64,000 nt of DNA from Spirosoma aureum (GCF_011604685.1 NZ_CP050063.1:7295001-7359000); one strand, 5' to 3'. Positions 45,224 through 55,354 are shown, counted from the stretch's first letter. Made by a program: numbers and translations. The notes: generated by a model from the sequence alone, not told the origin.

Positions 45224-46606
45224 ATGGTTAGCGCACCGATCACAACCTCTGTATTTGACCTTTTTAAAGTTGGTCCCGGCCCATCGAGTTCGCATACGAT
45301 TGGCCCAATGAAAGCCGCATTCGATTTCCGGCAACGGCTGACCGATTTACAAACAGATCTACAGCAACAGGCCGATGCGATTCATGTTCATCTCTATGGT
45401 TCACTCAGCGCAACGGGCAAAGGCCACGGCACCGACCGCGCTGTTGTAGCCGGATTACTAGGCTGGCAACCCGAAACCACCGATCCCGATAAACTTCTCG
45501 ATCTTCTTCGCGACCCAGCACAGGTATATGCCATTCCAGTTGGCAATCGTACCCTTTCTATTGGCCCCCAGCAGATTCATTTTGAGCGTGTTCGTTACGA
45601 CTCACCCTACCACAACACCATGGTACTTCGTCTGGCAGACGGCGACGATACGCTGTTTTCGGAAGAATATTATTCGGTGGGGGGCGGATTCATTATTCGT
45701 AAAGGCGAACCAGAAATAGCACCTGGCAGTTTGTCGGTGCCTTATCCCTATGGGACCATGACGGAGCTAAAAGCTCAACTTATAACGCACAAGATTACCC
45801 TGGATGAATTGATGCTGGCCAATGAAGCCGCGTTGACGGGTCGCAATCGAACTGAGATCAACCAACGGCTCGACCAGATTCTGGATTTCATGCACAAAGC
45901 CGTCCGACGAGGTCTACGTCACAAAGGTATCTTGCCCGGATCTATCAAACTGAGTCGAAAAGCACCCATTCTGTTTCAGCAGGCCAAAGGCATGAGCCAG
46001 TCGTCGGACAGCTTTCTGATTTTCCTGAATGCCTATTGTTTAGCCGCTTCGGAGGAGAATGCAGCGGGAGGTATTGTTGTTACAGCGCCAACGTCAGGCG
46101 CATCGGGCGTTATTCCGGGATTAACCTATTTGGCAAAACATCATTTTCACTACGACAAGGCCACCCTTCGGTCGGGTATGCTGGCCGCTGCCGCTATTGG
46201 TTTTCTCGTTAAACACAACGCCAGCATCTCCGGTGCAGAAATGGGTTGCATGGGCGAAATAGGAACCGCATCGGCCATGGGGGCTGCATTCCTGACGCGT
46301 TGTGCTCAACCCAATGGAACTATTGGTGCCATTGAAGCGGCTGCTGAAATTGGCATCGAACATCACCTCGGTATGACATGCGACCCCATTGGTGGCTACG
46401 TTCAGATTCCGTGCATCGAACGAAATGCGATGGGAGCCGTCAAAGCCTATAATGCCTTTCTGCTGGCGACTTCCGGAGCAGCTTCGTTCCAGAAAATTTC
46501 CCTCGACTCGGTCATCAAAGTTATGAAGGCAACCGGGCGCGATATGTCAACAAAATACAAAGAGACTTCCGAAGCTGGACTGGCTCTGAGCGCAACTGAA
46601 TGCTGA
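45224..46606 (+). CDS. sdaA: L-serine ammonia-lyase (iron-sulfur dependent)
   Basis: A 460-residue single-chain serine dehydratase that converts L-serine to pyruvate and ammonia. The N-terminal beta domain opens with FDLFKVGPGPSSSHTIGPM; the C-terminal alpha domain has APTSGASGVIPGLTYL, ISGAEMGCMGEIG, and MTCDPIGGYVQIPCIERN, whose three Cys should hold the 4Fe-4S cluster. All three are present. Start at ATG 45224. It functions in amino-acid degradation in the cytoplasm. Confidence 0.95.
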   Translation: MVSAPITTSVFDLFKVGPGPSSSHTIGPMKAAFDFRQRLTDLQTDLQQQADAIHVHLYGSLSATGKGHGTDRAVVAGLLGWQPETTDPDKLLDLLRDPAQVYAIPVGNRTLSIGPQQIHFERVRYDSPYHNTMVLRLADGDDTLFSEEYYSVGGGFIIRKGEPEIAPGSLSVPYPYGTMTELKAQLITHKITLDELMLANEAALTGRNRTEINQRLDQILDFMHKAVRRGLRHKGILPGSIKLSRKAPILFQQAKGMSQSSDSFLIFLNAYCLAASEENAAGGIVVTAPTSGASGVIPGLTYLAKHHFHYDKATLRSGMLAAAAIGFLVKHNASISGAEMGCMGEIGTASAMGAAFLTRCAQPNGTIGAIEAAAEIGIEHHLGMTCDPIGGYVQIPCIERNAMGAVKAYNAFLLATSGAASFQKISLDSVIKVMKATGRDMSTKYKETSEAGLALSATEC

Positions 46607-46674
46607 TCAAGTTAAACAATTGATGGGCTTAAGGTATTTTTAATAAAGTGCGAAATCGAGCACGTTATTTCTCT

Positions 46675-47751
46675 ATGACAAATATCTATACTCCCCAGCA
46701 ACAACGGGTTCTGCTTATTACCAGCCTGCTTATTATTGGCGGTTTTATTGTAGTGGGGCTAAGCGGCTATGTATCAGCGTTTCTGGGAGCCGGAATTCTT
46801 TACGTTGTTTTCCAGCCGTGGTTCAGAGCTCTGACTGTAAAGCGAAAATGGAATCGCTCGCTGGTGACTGCTCTGTTGATTATCTTCTCACTGGTTGTCA
46901 TTATTCTGCCTTTTCTAACCCTGAGCCTGTTACTGATCGGCCGGATTCAGTACTATAGTCAGCATACGGACGATATTCTGAATTTAGTAAAAAAGGCTGA
47001 GGATTTGACTGGTTATCAGATTACGAGTCCGCAAAATATACGATCCATTACACAGCAGGCAGCGAGCTACGCCAGTAAGCTATTGCCCTCTCTGGCAGGT
47101 GGGGCCTTAGACTTTATCGTTATTCTTGGCGTGCTGTTCTTCACGTTGTACTATATGTTCGTACAGCAGGAAGACTTTCTGAAAGGCCTACGCAAATACC
47201 TGCCCTTCAAACGCGACACGCAGCAGGAGCTGGGTGAATCGCTTAAAAATAACGTAAACGCCAATGTACTAGGCCAATTGCTGGTGTGTTTAGTACAGGG
47301 TGTATTAACGGGGGCTACACTTTGGATTTTCAATGTGCCGGATGCGCCTTTCTGGGGAGTTGTGGCTTTTTTTATGGCTTTTGTTCCTGTCCTCGGAACG
47401 CCGTTAGTCTGGGGTCCGGCTGGCTTAATCAAGTTGTCTCAGGGCGATACAGGCGAGGGCGTCGGTATTTTGCTGGTTGGTGTCATTGTTATTATCAATA
47501 TTGACAACCTGCTCCGGATTATGCTGGCCAAACGCATGGGCGATATCCATCCGCTCATTACGCTGGCCGGTATTGTCCTTGGTGTACCAATTTTTGGCAT
47601 TCTGGGCCTGGTTGTCGGCCCTTTGTTGCTGTCTTATTTCATCGTTCTGATTCATGTATTTGAGCGTGAGAATAAAAAGCAGGAAGAAGAAGTCGTAAAA
47701 GATGAAGAACGGCTGGAAAATAAAGCAGAAAAAGCAATAGCAAAAAAGTAA
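46675..47751 (+). CDS. AI-2E family transporter (PerM/YhhT-like)
   Basis: A 358-residue integral membrane protein from ATG 46675; a GTG at 46648 would add nine residues. It has the eight-helix pattern of this family with the conserved central segment VNANVLGQLLVCLVQGVLTGATLWIFNVPDAPFWGVVAF and the end VHPLITLAGIVLGVPIFGILGLVVGPLLLSYF-type region (seen near 47550-47640), then a charged tail rich in Glu and Lys. Some homologues export AI-2, others act as Na+/H+ or Li+ exchangers; its substrate is not determined. Confidence 0.92.
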   Translation: MTNIYTPQQQRVLLITSLLIIGGFIVVGLSGYVSAFLGAGILYVVFQPWFRALTVKRKWNRSLVTALLIIFSLVVIILPFLTLSLLLIGRIQYYSQHTDDILNLVKKAEDLTGYQITSPQNIRSITQQAASYASKLLPSLAGGALDFIVILGVLFFTLYYMFVQQEDFLKGLRKYLPFKRDTQQELGESLKNNVNANVLGQLLVCLVQGVLTGATLWIFNVPDAPFWGVVAFFMAFVPVLGTPLVWGPAGLIKLSQGDTGEGVGILLVGVIVIINIDNLLRIMLAKRMGDIHPLITLAGIVLGVPIFGILGLVVGPLLLSYFIVLIHVFERENKKQEEEVVKDEERLENKAEKAIAKK

Positions 47752-47765
47752 CTGGATAGCAAAAA

Positions 47766-47806
47766 ATAAAAGAAGCCGCTAAGCATAACTCAGCGGCTTC
47801 TTTTAT
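47766..47806. terminator. bidirectional hairpin terminator
   Basis: A 15-bp perfect stem (47766-47780 with 47792-47806) with A- and T-rich ends, lying between the convergent transporter and accA genes. It can serve both strands. Confidence 0.88.
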
Positions 47807-47825
47807 GAACAATATTGGATCAGCC

Positions 47826-48779
47826 TTACTCGATAACAACACCCATCGAACAAAACTTATCGATGCGTTGGTTGATTCGCTCGTGCGGATCGATAGCACT
47901 GAGTTCAGTCAGGGCTTTCAGAATGACTTTTTTGAGCAGATAGGCCATTTCCTGGTGGTCGTTATGGGCTCCACCAAGCGGCTCTTCGACAATGCCATCC
48001 ACCAATTTGTAGAGTTCCATATCGCGGGCCGTCAGCTTCATGGCTTCAGCGGCCTGTTCTTTAAAATCCCAGCTACGCCAGAGGATGGTCGAACAGTTTT
48101 CAGGAGAGATCACCGAATACCAGGTATTTTCGAGCATCAGCACACGGTCGCCGATGGCAATTCCCAAGGCTCCGCCCGATGCCCCTTCGCCAATGACAAT
48201 ACAAATAACCGGCACGGTCAGCATGAACATTTCTTTAAGGTTACGGGCAATTGCCTCTCCCTGTCCACGCTCCTCGGCTTCAAGACCCGGGAATGCACCC
48301 GGCGTATCGATCAGCGTAATAATCGGCTTATTAAATTTCTCGGCTAATTTCATGAGCCGCAACGCCTTCCGGTAGCCTTCCGGGTTGGGCATACCAAAGT
48401 TTCGGTGTTGCCGCTGTTTAGTATTCCGTCCCTTCTGTTGCCCAATAATCATGACCGTCTGGTCACCAAGTTCGCAAAAACCGCCAACCATTGCCGGATC
48501 ATCGCGTACGGTACGGTCACCGTGTAGCTCGATAAACTGATCGCACATCAGCGAAATGTAATCGAGGGTGTAGGGCCGGTCGGGGTGACGAGACAGCTGA
48601 ACCCGTTGCCAGCGGGTAAGATTCTGGAATATTTCCCGACGTAGTTTGTCGATACTTTGCTCCAGTATATTGACCGCTTCGCTAACGTCTACGTTACTGG
48701 TTTGGGCCAATCGTTTGGTTTCTTCCAGCCGCGCTTCGAGGTCGGCAATAGGCTTTTCAAAATCGAGGTATGTTCTCAT
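47826..48779 (-). CDS. accA: acetyl-CoA carboxylase carboxyltransferase subunit alpha
   Basis: A 317-residue AccA starting [20 protein letters not shown]; the frame extends to 48848 but those 23 residues are unlike the family. It has the Bacteroidota AccA segments [47 protein letters not shown] and [32 protein letters not shown]. With AccD and biotin-carboxyl carrier it transfers the carboxyl group to acetyl-CoA to make malonyl-CoA, the first step of fatty acid synthesis. accD, accB and accC are not in the window. Upstream lies an A/T-rich low-complexity spacer and the beta-CASP gene. Confidence 0.96.
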   Translation of the reverse strand: MRTYLDFEKPIADLEARLEETKRLAQTSNVDVSEAVNILEQSIDKLRREIFQNLTRWQRVQLSRHPDRPYTLDYISLMCDQFIELHGDRTVRDDPAMVGGFCELGDQTVMIIGQQKGRNTKQRQHRNFGMPNPEGYRKALRLMKLAEKFNKPIITLIDTPGAFPGLEAEERGQGEAIARNLKEMFMLTVPVICIVIGEGASGGALGIAIGDRVLMLENTWYSVISPENCSTILWRSWDFKEQAAEAMKLTARDMELYKLVDGIVEEPLGGAHNDHQEMAYLLKKVILKALTELSAIDPHERINQRIDKFCSMGVVIE

Positions 48780-48876
48780 AGAATGATGAAAAATGTGTAA
48801 TGAATGATGAATACCAGCCAACCCGTGGGGATATTCGTCATTGATCACACATGATTCATAATTTATAGTTCATCAT

Positions 48877-50322
48877 TTATAATACAAAGCTCTCGCCCTT
48901 TTTCGGAATAATGACCTGTGGATACCCTTCTTCAGCGAGTGTGGCTTTAAAGGACTCCATGCTTCCGTATTCGCCGTGGACAAGGAAAATATTTTTAAGT
49001 GTTTCCGGCGACTGCATGCCAACAAAATTTATCAGATCGTTCCGATCGCCGTGGCCGCTGAATACGTCGATTTTTTCAATATTGGCCAGTACCTGATGGT
49101 CTTTCCCTTTAATGCTGAGTGTTTGCTGGCCGTTCAGTAACCGCCATCCGAGTGTTCCTTCGGCGCAATAGCCGATGATCAGGATTGTTGAATAGGGGTT
49201 GCTGATATTTTCGGCAACATGATACTCAACACGGCCGCCCTGAACCATTCCCGACGACGAAATAATGATGCAGGGTTCGCCATAATTCGATACTGCCTTA
49301 CTGGCTTTCGACGATTCCAGAAACTGAAAGTTCTGGAAGTCAAACAGGGCTTCGTTCTCTTTGTAGAATTCCCGGGCTTCCCGGTTCAGCATTTTGATGT
49401 GCTGATTGTAAATTTTAGAACTCTCAAAGGCCATCGGGCTATCTGAAAATACCCGGATTGGCGGAAAATCCCGTTCGGTATAGAGCCGGTTCAGCGTGTA
49501 CAGTAACGCCTGGGTTCGGCCAACGCTAAACGAAGGAATGATAAGTCGTCCGGGAATGTCAATACAGGTCCGCTGAATAATATCGGCCAGCGCATCTTCG
49601 GGCGACATCATATTTTCGTGCAGCCGATTACCATAGGTACTTTCACAGATGAGGTAATCAACCTTTGGAACGGGTTCCGGATCAACCAGCAGGGGGTAAT
49701 TTTTTCGACCAATATCGCCCGAAAAACAGATGCTTTTCCGTTCACCATTTTCAACCACATTGATAACAATGTGAGCCGCGCCGAGTAAATGGCCCGCCGG
49801 AATGAACGTAACATCCACGCCATCGGCCACCCTGAATTTTCGATTAAACGCAATGGGCACTACATTTTCCATTGTTTCCCGAACCTGTCTGTCCAGGAAC
49901 AGATCTTTCTGCATCTGAATCTGGCGATCTCGAACACGCTGTTTTTTACTGGCGTTCAGGTCGTTGATCCGCTTTTGGTTCAGGGAAGCAGCATCTTTCA
50001 GGAGTACATTAGTTAGTGCAAATGTTGGCTCAGTACAAAGAATCTGCCCTTCATAACCTTCCCGAAAGAGGTTAGGCAGATTGCCCGAATGGTCTACGTG
50101 AGCGTGGGTCAGCAACACTAAGTTTATGCTTGAAGCCTCAAACGGAAAAAATCCCAGATGAGGAGTAGTTGGGGCGGTCTCCTGTGACCCAGCCTGACCG
50201 TTGGAATTAGGTCGCTCCATATCCGACCCACAGTCAATCAGGATGCGGTAATCATCCTCCAGTTCCAGCAGGTACATGCTGCCTGTTACCTGCCGGGCCG
50301 CCCCCAGAAACGATAATTTCAT
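48877..50322 (-). CDS. metallo-beta-lactamase/beta-CASP RNA-processing hydrolase
   Basis: A 481-residue MBL-fold nuclease of the beta-CASP group. The zinc site is LTHAHVDHSGNLP with further ligands in AGHLLGAAHIV and FSGDIG; the beta-CASP insertion has PSFSVGRTQALLY, the SSSGMVQGGR block and the final His-bearing IFLVHGEYGS. Similar to archaeal/bacterial CPSF-like and YsgF-type proteins with 5' exonuclease or endonuclease activity on RNA. It is probably a housekeeping ribonuclease. It lies upstream of accA in the same direction, about 97 bases apart. Confidence 0.92.
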   Translation of the reverse strand: MKLSFLGAARQVTGSMYLLELEDDYRILIDCGSDMERPNSNGQAGSQETAPTTPHLGFFPFEASSINLVLLTHAHVDHSGNLPNLFREGYEGQILCTEPTFALTNVLLKDAASLNQKRINDLNASKKQRVRDRQIQMQKDLFLDRQVRETMENVVPIAFNRKFRVADGVDVTFIPAGHLLGAAHIVINVVENGERKSICFSGDIGRKNYPLLVDPEPVPKVDYLICESTYGNRLHENMMSPEDALADIIQRTCIDIPGRLIIPSFSVGRTQALLYTLNRLYTERDFPPIRVFSDSPMAFESSKIYNQHIKMLNREAREFYKENEALFDFQNFQFLESSKASKAVSNYGEPCIIISSSGMVQGGRVEYHVAENISNPYSTILIIGYCAEGTLGWRLLNGQQTLSIKGKDHQVLANIEKIDVFSGHGDRNDLINFVGMQSPETLKNIFLVHGEYGSMESFKATLAEEGYPQVIIPKKGESFVL

Positions 50323-50465
50323 GCGTACAGCTTAAAAATCCGATGTCGTTTGTTTGATGTCTCGTAAAGGGTGGGACTTAACACAAGCTAGGTGGTGAGT
50401 ATTATGTAAGTTTGCAAAAGTACAAAATAGACCCCGAATCGCCTAACTGTCTCTAAACGCACTTT

Positions 50466-51995
50466 ATGCCTCGCTTGCTCTCATTTGTCTTTTCAATCAC
50501 TTATTTATTCGGTTATTACACGCAGGCAAATCCCATTTCGAATAACCAGCTCCTTGCCGATTCGCTGGCAACCCAGCGTCTTCTGGCCAGAGTTGAAGCG
50601 TTTCAGTCAGGGCCTGCTGCCCGGTACGGTACAATAGCCCTGTCGGTTCGCCGGGTGAGCGATGGAACCGAACTCATTGGTTATAATGCACATCAGAGTT
50701 TACCATCGGCTTCTACACTAAAACTCATTACTACCGCTACAGCAATGGCCGTACTGGGCAGTAACTATACATATACAACAACGCTGGAATATGATGGTAC
50801 GATCAAAGACAGCACCTTGATGGGCAATCTGTACATTCGGGGAACGGGAGATCCGTCGCTTGGCAGCTGGCGATTTCCCAATTATTATGATCTGAGTGCC
50901 TTACTTAAATACTGGTCAGCAGCCGTTAAAGCAGCTGGCATTCGCCGGATACAGGGAACGGTAGTGGGCGATGCCAGCCTATACGATGAATTAACAACGC
51001 CCGACACCTGGCCGTTTGGCGATTTAGGCAACTATTACGGGGCCAGTCTGAGCGCGCTTAATATCAATGAAAATTTATATCGGGTTTTCTTTAAAACAGG
51101 TAAATCCGTCAATGTTCCAGCCAGCGTTTTACGTACCGACCCTGCCATACCCTACCTGGCTTTTCGCAATACGGTCGTAACTGATGCAGCCAACACGGGC
51201 GATCAGGTCAATATCTACGGTACGCCATTCATGAATCAACAGTGGCTGACCGGTAAGGTTCCGATTGGTGAACCGGCAAACGAATTTAGTGTTAAGGGCT
51301 CATTGCCCGATCCAGCTTTTTTTGCCGCTTTCGCACTCCATAGTCAGTTAGGGCAGGATACTATACTTGTCAGTGGTTCACCTAGTTCGGTGGGCGGTGG
51401 CTTACCCAATTCCTTTCCGGCTATGGGTAAACGAACGGTGTTAAATCAACACCGCTCCCCCACACTGGTCGAACTGGTTCTGCAAACGAACTTCCAGAGC
51501 ATTAATCTCTACGCCGAAGCATTGCTTCGAACCACGGCACTGACCCTAAACAAAACGGTTCGTTCGACCAGCGCCAGTATTGATGAATTGATCAAATTCT
51601 GGCGAACCAAGGGAATAAACCTCGATGGTTTCCGGATTCGGGATGGGAGTGGATTATCGGCCGTGGGTGCCCTTACCGCCGACAACATGACCAGTATTCT
51701 TAGTACAATGGGACGCGAGAAGGCGTTCCCGCAGTTCTATGAAACGATTCCAATCGTTGGGCAGACGGGCACCGTAAAAACACTGGCACGAGGTACAGCC
51801 GCAACGGGTAACATTCGGGCTAAGAGTGGCTCAATTGAAGGTGTCCGGGCTTATGCGGGTTACTTCACCGCTGCCGACGGTGAGCGTATGAGTTTTTGCA
51901 TCCTGGTCAATAAATTTACCCCAGGCCAGAACCGCGCGGTAACTACGGAGCTAGAGAAAATTTTTGTGGGACTGGTTGGGTTGAGCGGGAAGTGA
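50466..51995 (+). CDS. dacB: D-alanyl-D-alanine carboxypeptidase/endopeptidase (PBP4, peptidase S13)
   Basis: A 509-residue exported penicillin-binding protein with a signal segment in the first about 22 residues. Active-site motifs are S83-T-L-K86 in PSASTLKL, the SGL/SxN position in RDGSGLSAVG and K-S-G in AKSGSIEGVRAYAG. The insertion between motifs 1 and 2 of the S13 family is present (GNLYIRGTGDPSLGSW and GDASLYDELTTPDTW). It trims D-Ala or cleaves D-Ala-DAP cross-links in peptidoglycan. It converges on the response regulator gene at 52070. Confidence 0.94.
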   Translation: MPRLLSFVFSITYLFGYYTQANPISNNQLLADSLATQRLLARVEAFQSGPAARYGTIALSVRRVSDGTELIGYNAHQSLPSASTLKLITTATAMAVLGSNYTYTTTLEYDGTIKDSTLMGNLYIRGTGDPSLGSWRFPNYYDLSALLKYWSAAVKAAGIRRIQGTVVGDASLYDELTTPDTWPFGDLGNYYGASLSALNINENLYRVFFKTGKSVNVPASVLRTDPAIPYLAFRNTVVTDAANTGDQVNIYGTPFMNQQWLTGKVPIGEPANEFSVKGSLPDPAFFAAFALHSQLGQDTILVSGSPSSVGGGLPNSFPAMGKRTVLNQHRSPTLVELVLQTNFQSINLYAEALLRTTALTLNKTVRSTSASIDELIKFWRTKGINLDGFRIRDGSGLSAVGALTADNMTSILSTMGREKAFPQFYETIPIVGQTGTVKTLARGTAATGNIRAKSGSIEGVRAYAGYFTAADGERMSFCILVNKFTPGQNRAVTTELEKIFVGLVGLSGK

Positions 51996-52005
51996 GCAAA
52001 TCGGG

Positions 52006-52061
52006 ATTCGGTTTATGGTAGTAGGCAGGTAAACTCACCTGCCTACTACCATAAACCGAAT
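52006..52061. terminator. 25-bp perfect hairpin between convergent genes
   Basis: Arms 52006-52030 and 52037-52061 are exact reverse complements, loop AAACTC. It begins 11 bases after dacB and ends 9 bases before the response-regulator stop on the other strand, so it should terminate both. Confidence 0.85.
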
Positions 52062-52069
52062 TGGCAAAC

Positions 52070-52534
52070 TTAGTCGTCATCTTCGTGGTCGCACACGGTA
52101 ACGACATTAAACCAGTATTGGCCAATGGCTTTTGTTACTTCACTGAGCCGTTGAAACGTTGGTGGCTTGGTGATAAAACTATTGGCTCCGTTAAAATAAG
52201 ATGTTTCAATATCGTCTTTAGCATCGGAGGTTGTCAGAACGACAATGGGAATATGACGAAGCTGTTCACTGGCTTTAATTTCGCGTAAAGCCTCCCGGCC
52301 GTCTTTTCTGGGCATATTCAGGTCCAGCAAAATCAGCTCAGGGAGCGTATGTGATGAGCCAACATACCGTCCTTTATAATTTAAGAAATCGAGCAGATCT
52401 TCACCATCTTCGGCAAACGAAATCCGGCTGGCAGGATAATGTTGATGAAAAGCTTCACGGGTTAGGTAACGATCGTCTTCGTCGTCATCAACTAGCAGAA
52501 TATGAATAGTTTTCTGTGGGGTTTGATCGGTCAT
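52070..52534 (-). CDS. single-domain response regulator (Rcp1/CheY-like)
   Basis: A 154-residue receiver-only protein. Acidic pocket LLVDDDEDDRYL, phosphoacceptor Asp in LILLDLNMPRKDGREAL, Thr in VLTTSDAKDD and Lys in FITKPPTFQRL. The DDDEDDR start and NMPRKDG wording match the Rcp1-like regulators coupled to phytochrome- or CHASE3-type kinases. Its start overlaps the end of the kinase gene by 47 bases. Without an output domain it may act by phosphotransfer or protein contact. Confidence 0.93.
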   Translation of the reverse strand: MTDQTPQKTIHILLVDDDEDDRYLTREAFHQHYPASRISFAEDGEDLLDFLNYKGRYVGSSHTLPELILLDLNMPRKDGREALREIKASEQLRHIPIVVLTTSDAKDDIETSYFNGANSFITKPPTFQRLSEVTKAIGQYWFNVVTVCDHEDDD

Positions 52535-53969
52535 AATCGTATAGTGATTGGCTTTCGGGCAGGACTACGATAAACGTTGTTCCTTTTCCTGGCTGACTTC
52601 GGGCAGTGATATGGCCGTGGTGAGAAACAGTAACTCGTTTACAAATAGCGAGCCCGATGCCAGTGCCTTCAAATTCACTTTTGCCGTGCAATCGTTGGAA
52701 AACTTTAAAAATATGATCTAAATATTTTTCGTCAAAGCCGATCCCATTATCTTCAACGGTGATCTCGAAGTAGAGTCGGCCGGAAATTAATTCAGGGTAT
52801 GTCGACCCATCAATGGGATTAGCCTGTATTCGGAGAAGAGGCTGTACATCTGCCCTTGTAAATTTCAGCGCATTGGAAATCAAATTCGTAAACAAATGAT
52901 CCATTTGGCTTCCAATGGCCTGAATCATTGGCAACTGGCCAACTTCTAGCCGAACGTCCAACCCTTTAATCCGTAGCTCCTGATCATCTAATATCCGTTG
53001 AACAATCGTAGCTAAGGCAACAGGCTTAAACTCTTCCTGGTGATTCGAGATCCGAGAAAAATTCAGGAGATCTTTAATCAATTTCGACATCCTTTCGGCA
53101 GAATGAACAATTTTGTCCATAAACATGAGGCTGTCGCCATCGAACAGGTTGCCGTATCGATCTGTGATCAGATTAGCAAAGGATTGAATCTTCCGGAGCG
53201 GCTCCTGCAGATCATGACTGGCAACGAAGGCAAATCGTTCCAATTCTTCATTAGACGCTTCTAACTGACGAATCTGCTCTTTAAGTCGCGACTCATAGGC
53301 TCGAAGCTGATCTTCATTCTGTTGCCGACTCGCCAGTTCCTGCTCCAGTAAACGATAGGAAATTACCAGTGAAAGAAACGTGAGTAATGAAAGCGTAAAA
53401 ATAATGATGAGCGTATTACGAAACGATCGGGCGGCCTGCCGATTTCGCATCTCCATCAGGGTCCGTTCCGTATCGACCATGATGGCTACATGGCGCCGAA
53501 GGGCATCCATACGCAACCGGCCCTCAGTGCTCAGTTTCAGCACAATCGGAACTTTAGCCATTCTGTTTTTGACCCGCATCTGGGAGACTTCCAGCTTAGC
53601 CTCCACCAACTGATCGAGTAAGGTAGTTCGCTGAACCTGCAATGCGTTATCACCCATGAGCGCGTGCAATTGCTTCAATCGGACCGGTAATAGGGTCAGC
53701 GCAATTTTGTAAGGCTCCAGGTATGTCGTATCATTTGTCAGAACATAGCCCCGTGAGCCCGTTTCAACATCTTTCACCAGTGATAGAATAGTCTCCAGCG
53801 AGCCGACCACTTCATAGGTATGACGAACTCGTTCTGTATCATTCCCATACTGATTATAACTGTAGAATGACAATGTAAAGCCCGACGCAATTAAAACCAT
53901 TGCCACAAAGAACCCGAACGCAATGCGTCGATTCATGATCTTTGGAGCAACCTGATGAAGAATTTTCAT
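52488..53969 (-). CDS. CHASE3-domain sensor histidine kinase
   Basis: About 493 residues from ATG 53969 (the frame opens nine codons earlier). Two membrane helices frame a periplasmic CHASE3 domain whose hallmark LSLVKDVETGSRGYVLTND is clear. A coiled-coil linker leads to the HisKA box FVASHDLQEPLRKIQSF with the phospho-His, then HATPase_c motifs HLFTNLISNALKFT (N box), EDNGIGFDEKYLDHIF (G1) and FEGTGIGLAICKRVTVSHHG (G2). The last 15 or so residues are read from the start region of the response-regulator gene in another frame. It should signal to that regulator. Confidence 0.94.
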   Translation of the reverse strand: MKILHQVAPKIMNRRIAFGFFVAMVLIASGFTLSFYSYNQYGNDTERVRHTYEVVGSLETILSLVKDVETGSRGYVLTNDTTYLEPYKIALTLLPVRLKQLHALMGDNALQVQRTTLLDQLVEAKLEVSQMRVKNRMAKVPIVLKLSTEGRLRMDALRRHVAIMVDTERTLMEMRNRQAARSFRNTLIIIFTLSLLTFLSLVISYRLLEQELASRQQNEDQLRAYESRLKEQIRQLEASNEELERFAFVASHDLQEPLRKIQSFANLITDRYGNLFDGDSLMFMDKIVHSAERMSKLIKDLLNFSRISNHQEEFKPVALATIVQRILDDQELRIKGLDVRLEVGQLPMIQAIGSQMDHLFTNLISNALKFTRADVQPLLRIQANPIDGSTYPELISGRLYFEITVEDNGIGFDEKYLDHIFKVFQRLHGKSEFEGTGIGLAICKRVTVSHHGHITARSQPGKGTTFIVVLPESQSLYDYDRSNPTENYSYSAS

Positions 53970-54066
53970 GACGTCGAAGAACTCTTTACACTGCAAATAT
54001 AAATAAAGAAATGGGCAAACTTGCCTTTAGAGGTAGGTGTGCCCTGGCCTGAAAAAGCCGCAATTC

Positions 54067-54606
54067 TTACAGTGTTTCAACAACAAGATTATGGTTTGTA
54101 TAGATACAGATATCTGCCGCTATGTGCAGGCTTTCCCGGACCATTTCTTCGGCAGATAGCGCCGTTGCGTGTTTCTTGAGCGCTACAGCGGCCGACTGCG
54201 CATAGACACCACCAGACCCAATAGCTGCAATATCGTTATCCGGTTCAATCACATCACCCGTACCCGATATCATCAACAGATCTTCTTTAGAAGCTACAAT
54301 CAACATCGCTTCCAGTTTGCGCAGATACCGATCAGTACGCCAGTCTTTAGCCAGTTCGATGGCGGCTCGCTTCAGATTTCCGCCATACGCATTTAGCTTC
54401 TCTTCAAATCGCTCAATAAGGGTAAACGCATCGGCGGTTGAACCGGCAAAACCGGCCAGAATTTTACCGCCCATCAAAACGCGTACTTTACGGACGTTAC
54501 TTTTGGCAACTGTGTTGCCCATGGTGGCCTGGCCATCGGCGCCAAGCGCGACATGGCCATTGTGCCGAATACCAACCACCGTAGTGGCATGAATGTTGGG
54601 TTGCAT
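54067..54606 (-). CDS. hslV: ATP-dependent protease subunit HslV
   Basis: A 179-residue HslV peptidase. The catalytic Thr is expected at the start of [10 protein letters not shown] after seven residues (MQPNIHA), as usual for Bacteroidota homologues, followed by [14 protein letters not shown] and [18 protein letters not shown]. Twelve subunits form the proteolytic chamber that works with the ATPase HslU; hslU is not in this window. Start at ATG 54606. Confidence 0.95.
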   Translation of the reverse strand: MQPNIHATTVVGIRHNGHVALGADGQATMGNTVAKSNVRKVRVLMGGKILAGFAGSTADAFTLIERFEEKLNAYGGNLKRAAIELAKDWRTDRYLRKLEAMLIVASKEDLLMISGTGDVIEPDNDIAAIGSGGVYAQSAAVALKKHATALSAEEMVRESLHIAADICIYTNHNLVVETL

Positions 54607-54759
54607 GAAATAAAAATTGTCAGCTTATATAACGTACTAACGACCGTTTACGGTTCATCGTTATGTTACCCGCGGTTTGTTTAGTAGCTGACTGGTAAAA
54701 ACTACCTATCCTGGTCAGTCAGCAAAAAAGTGTAAATAACAACCTATATAGCCATACGC

Positions 54760-55239
54760 TTATTCCTGAACTTCGGCGAATGGAATGGGACGATTAACAC
54801 TTTCTTCCAGGGAAATAAACGTTTCAGTACGCTGAATACCGGCAACTTTCTGAATTTTATCGTGCAATACTTCGCGAAGATGCTGGGTATCCCGGCAAAC
54901 GATTTTAGCAAAAATACTGTAAATCCCAGTTGTATAATGAACGTTGACAACCTCCGGAATCTTTTCCAATTGCTCAGAAACTTCGCCGTAGAGCGAACTC
55001 TTGTCGAGGTAAATACCCAGAAATGCACTGATATCCCAGCCAAGCTTGGTATGATCGATAACCAGTTGCGATCCGCGGACAATGCCCATTTGTTTGAGTT
55101 TATTCATACGGACATGCACGGTGCCTCCAGATACGAAGATTTGCTTACCAATTTCGGTATACGCCATATTGGCATCCTTCATCAGTAAGTTTAGAATTTT
55201 AAGGTCTGTATTATCAATTTCTAAATTTTTCTCGGTCAT
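54760..55239 (-). CDS. Lrp/AsnC-family transcriptional regulator
   Basis: A 159-residue Lrp protein from the ATG at 55239; the frame to 55269 adds ten residues outside the family. The winged helix (TDLKILNLLMKDANMAYTEIGKQIFVSGGTVHVRMNKL) is followed by the ligand-binding ACT-like domain (LGIYLDKSSLYGEVSEQLEKIPEVVNVHYTTGIYSIFAKIVC). The family responds to amino acids. It is divergent from the tRNA-like RNA gene and lepA. Confidence 0.93.
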   Translation of the reverse strand: MTEKNLEIDNTDLKILNLLMKDANMAYTEIGKQIFVSGGTVHVRMNKLKQMGIVRGSQLVIDHTKLGWDISAFLGIYLDKSSLYGEVSEQLEKIPEVVNVHYTTGIYSIFAKIVCRDTQHLREVLHDKIQKVAGIQRTETFISLEESVNRPIPFAEVQE

Positions 55240-55321
55240 TTTTAGTTTGTTTTTGATAAATATCAACAATAATACCTAATTTTTGAATAGGATGTAAATT
55301 TTTCGAAATTTTCATGTAAAA

Positions 55322-55354
55322 TTTGCAATGAATCAGGCCCATCCATTATCTTTG
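55322..55354 (+). promoter_or_regulatory. Bacteroidota-type promoter for the tRNA-like RNA
   Basis: TTTG at 55322-55325 and TATCTTTG at 55347-55354, 21 bases apart, fit the Bacteroidota -33 (TTTG) and -7 (TAnnTTTG) boxes. Transcription would begin near 55361, about 50 bases ahead of the tRNA-like fold. The leader includes GC-rich sequence around 55370-55390. Confidence 0.75.

Noticed and set aside
48780..48848. Extended AccA start at 48848
   Set aside because: The added residues come from a low-complexity spacer and the family start [11 protein letters not shown] is at 48779.
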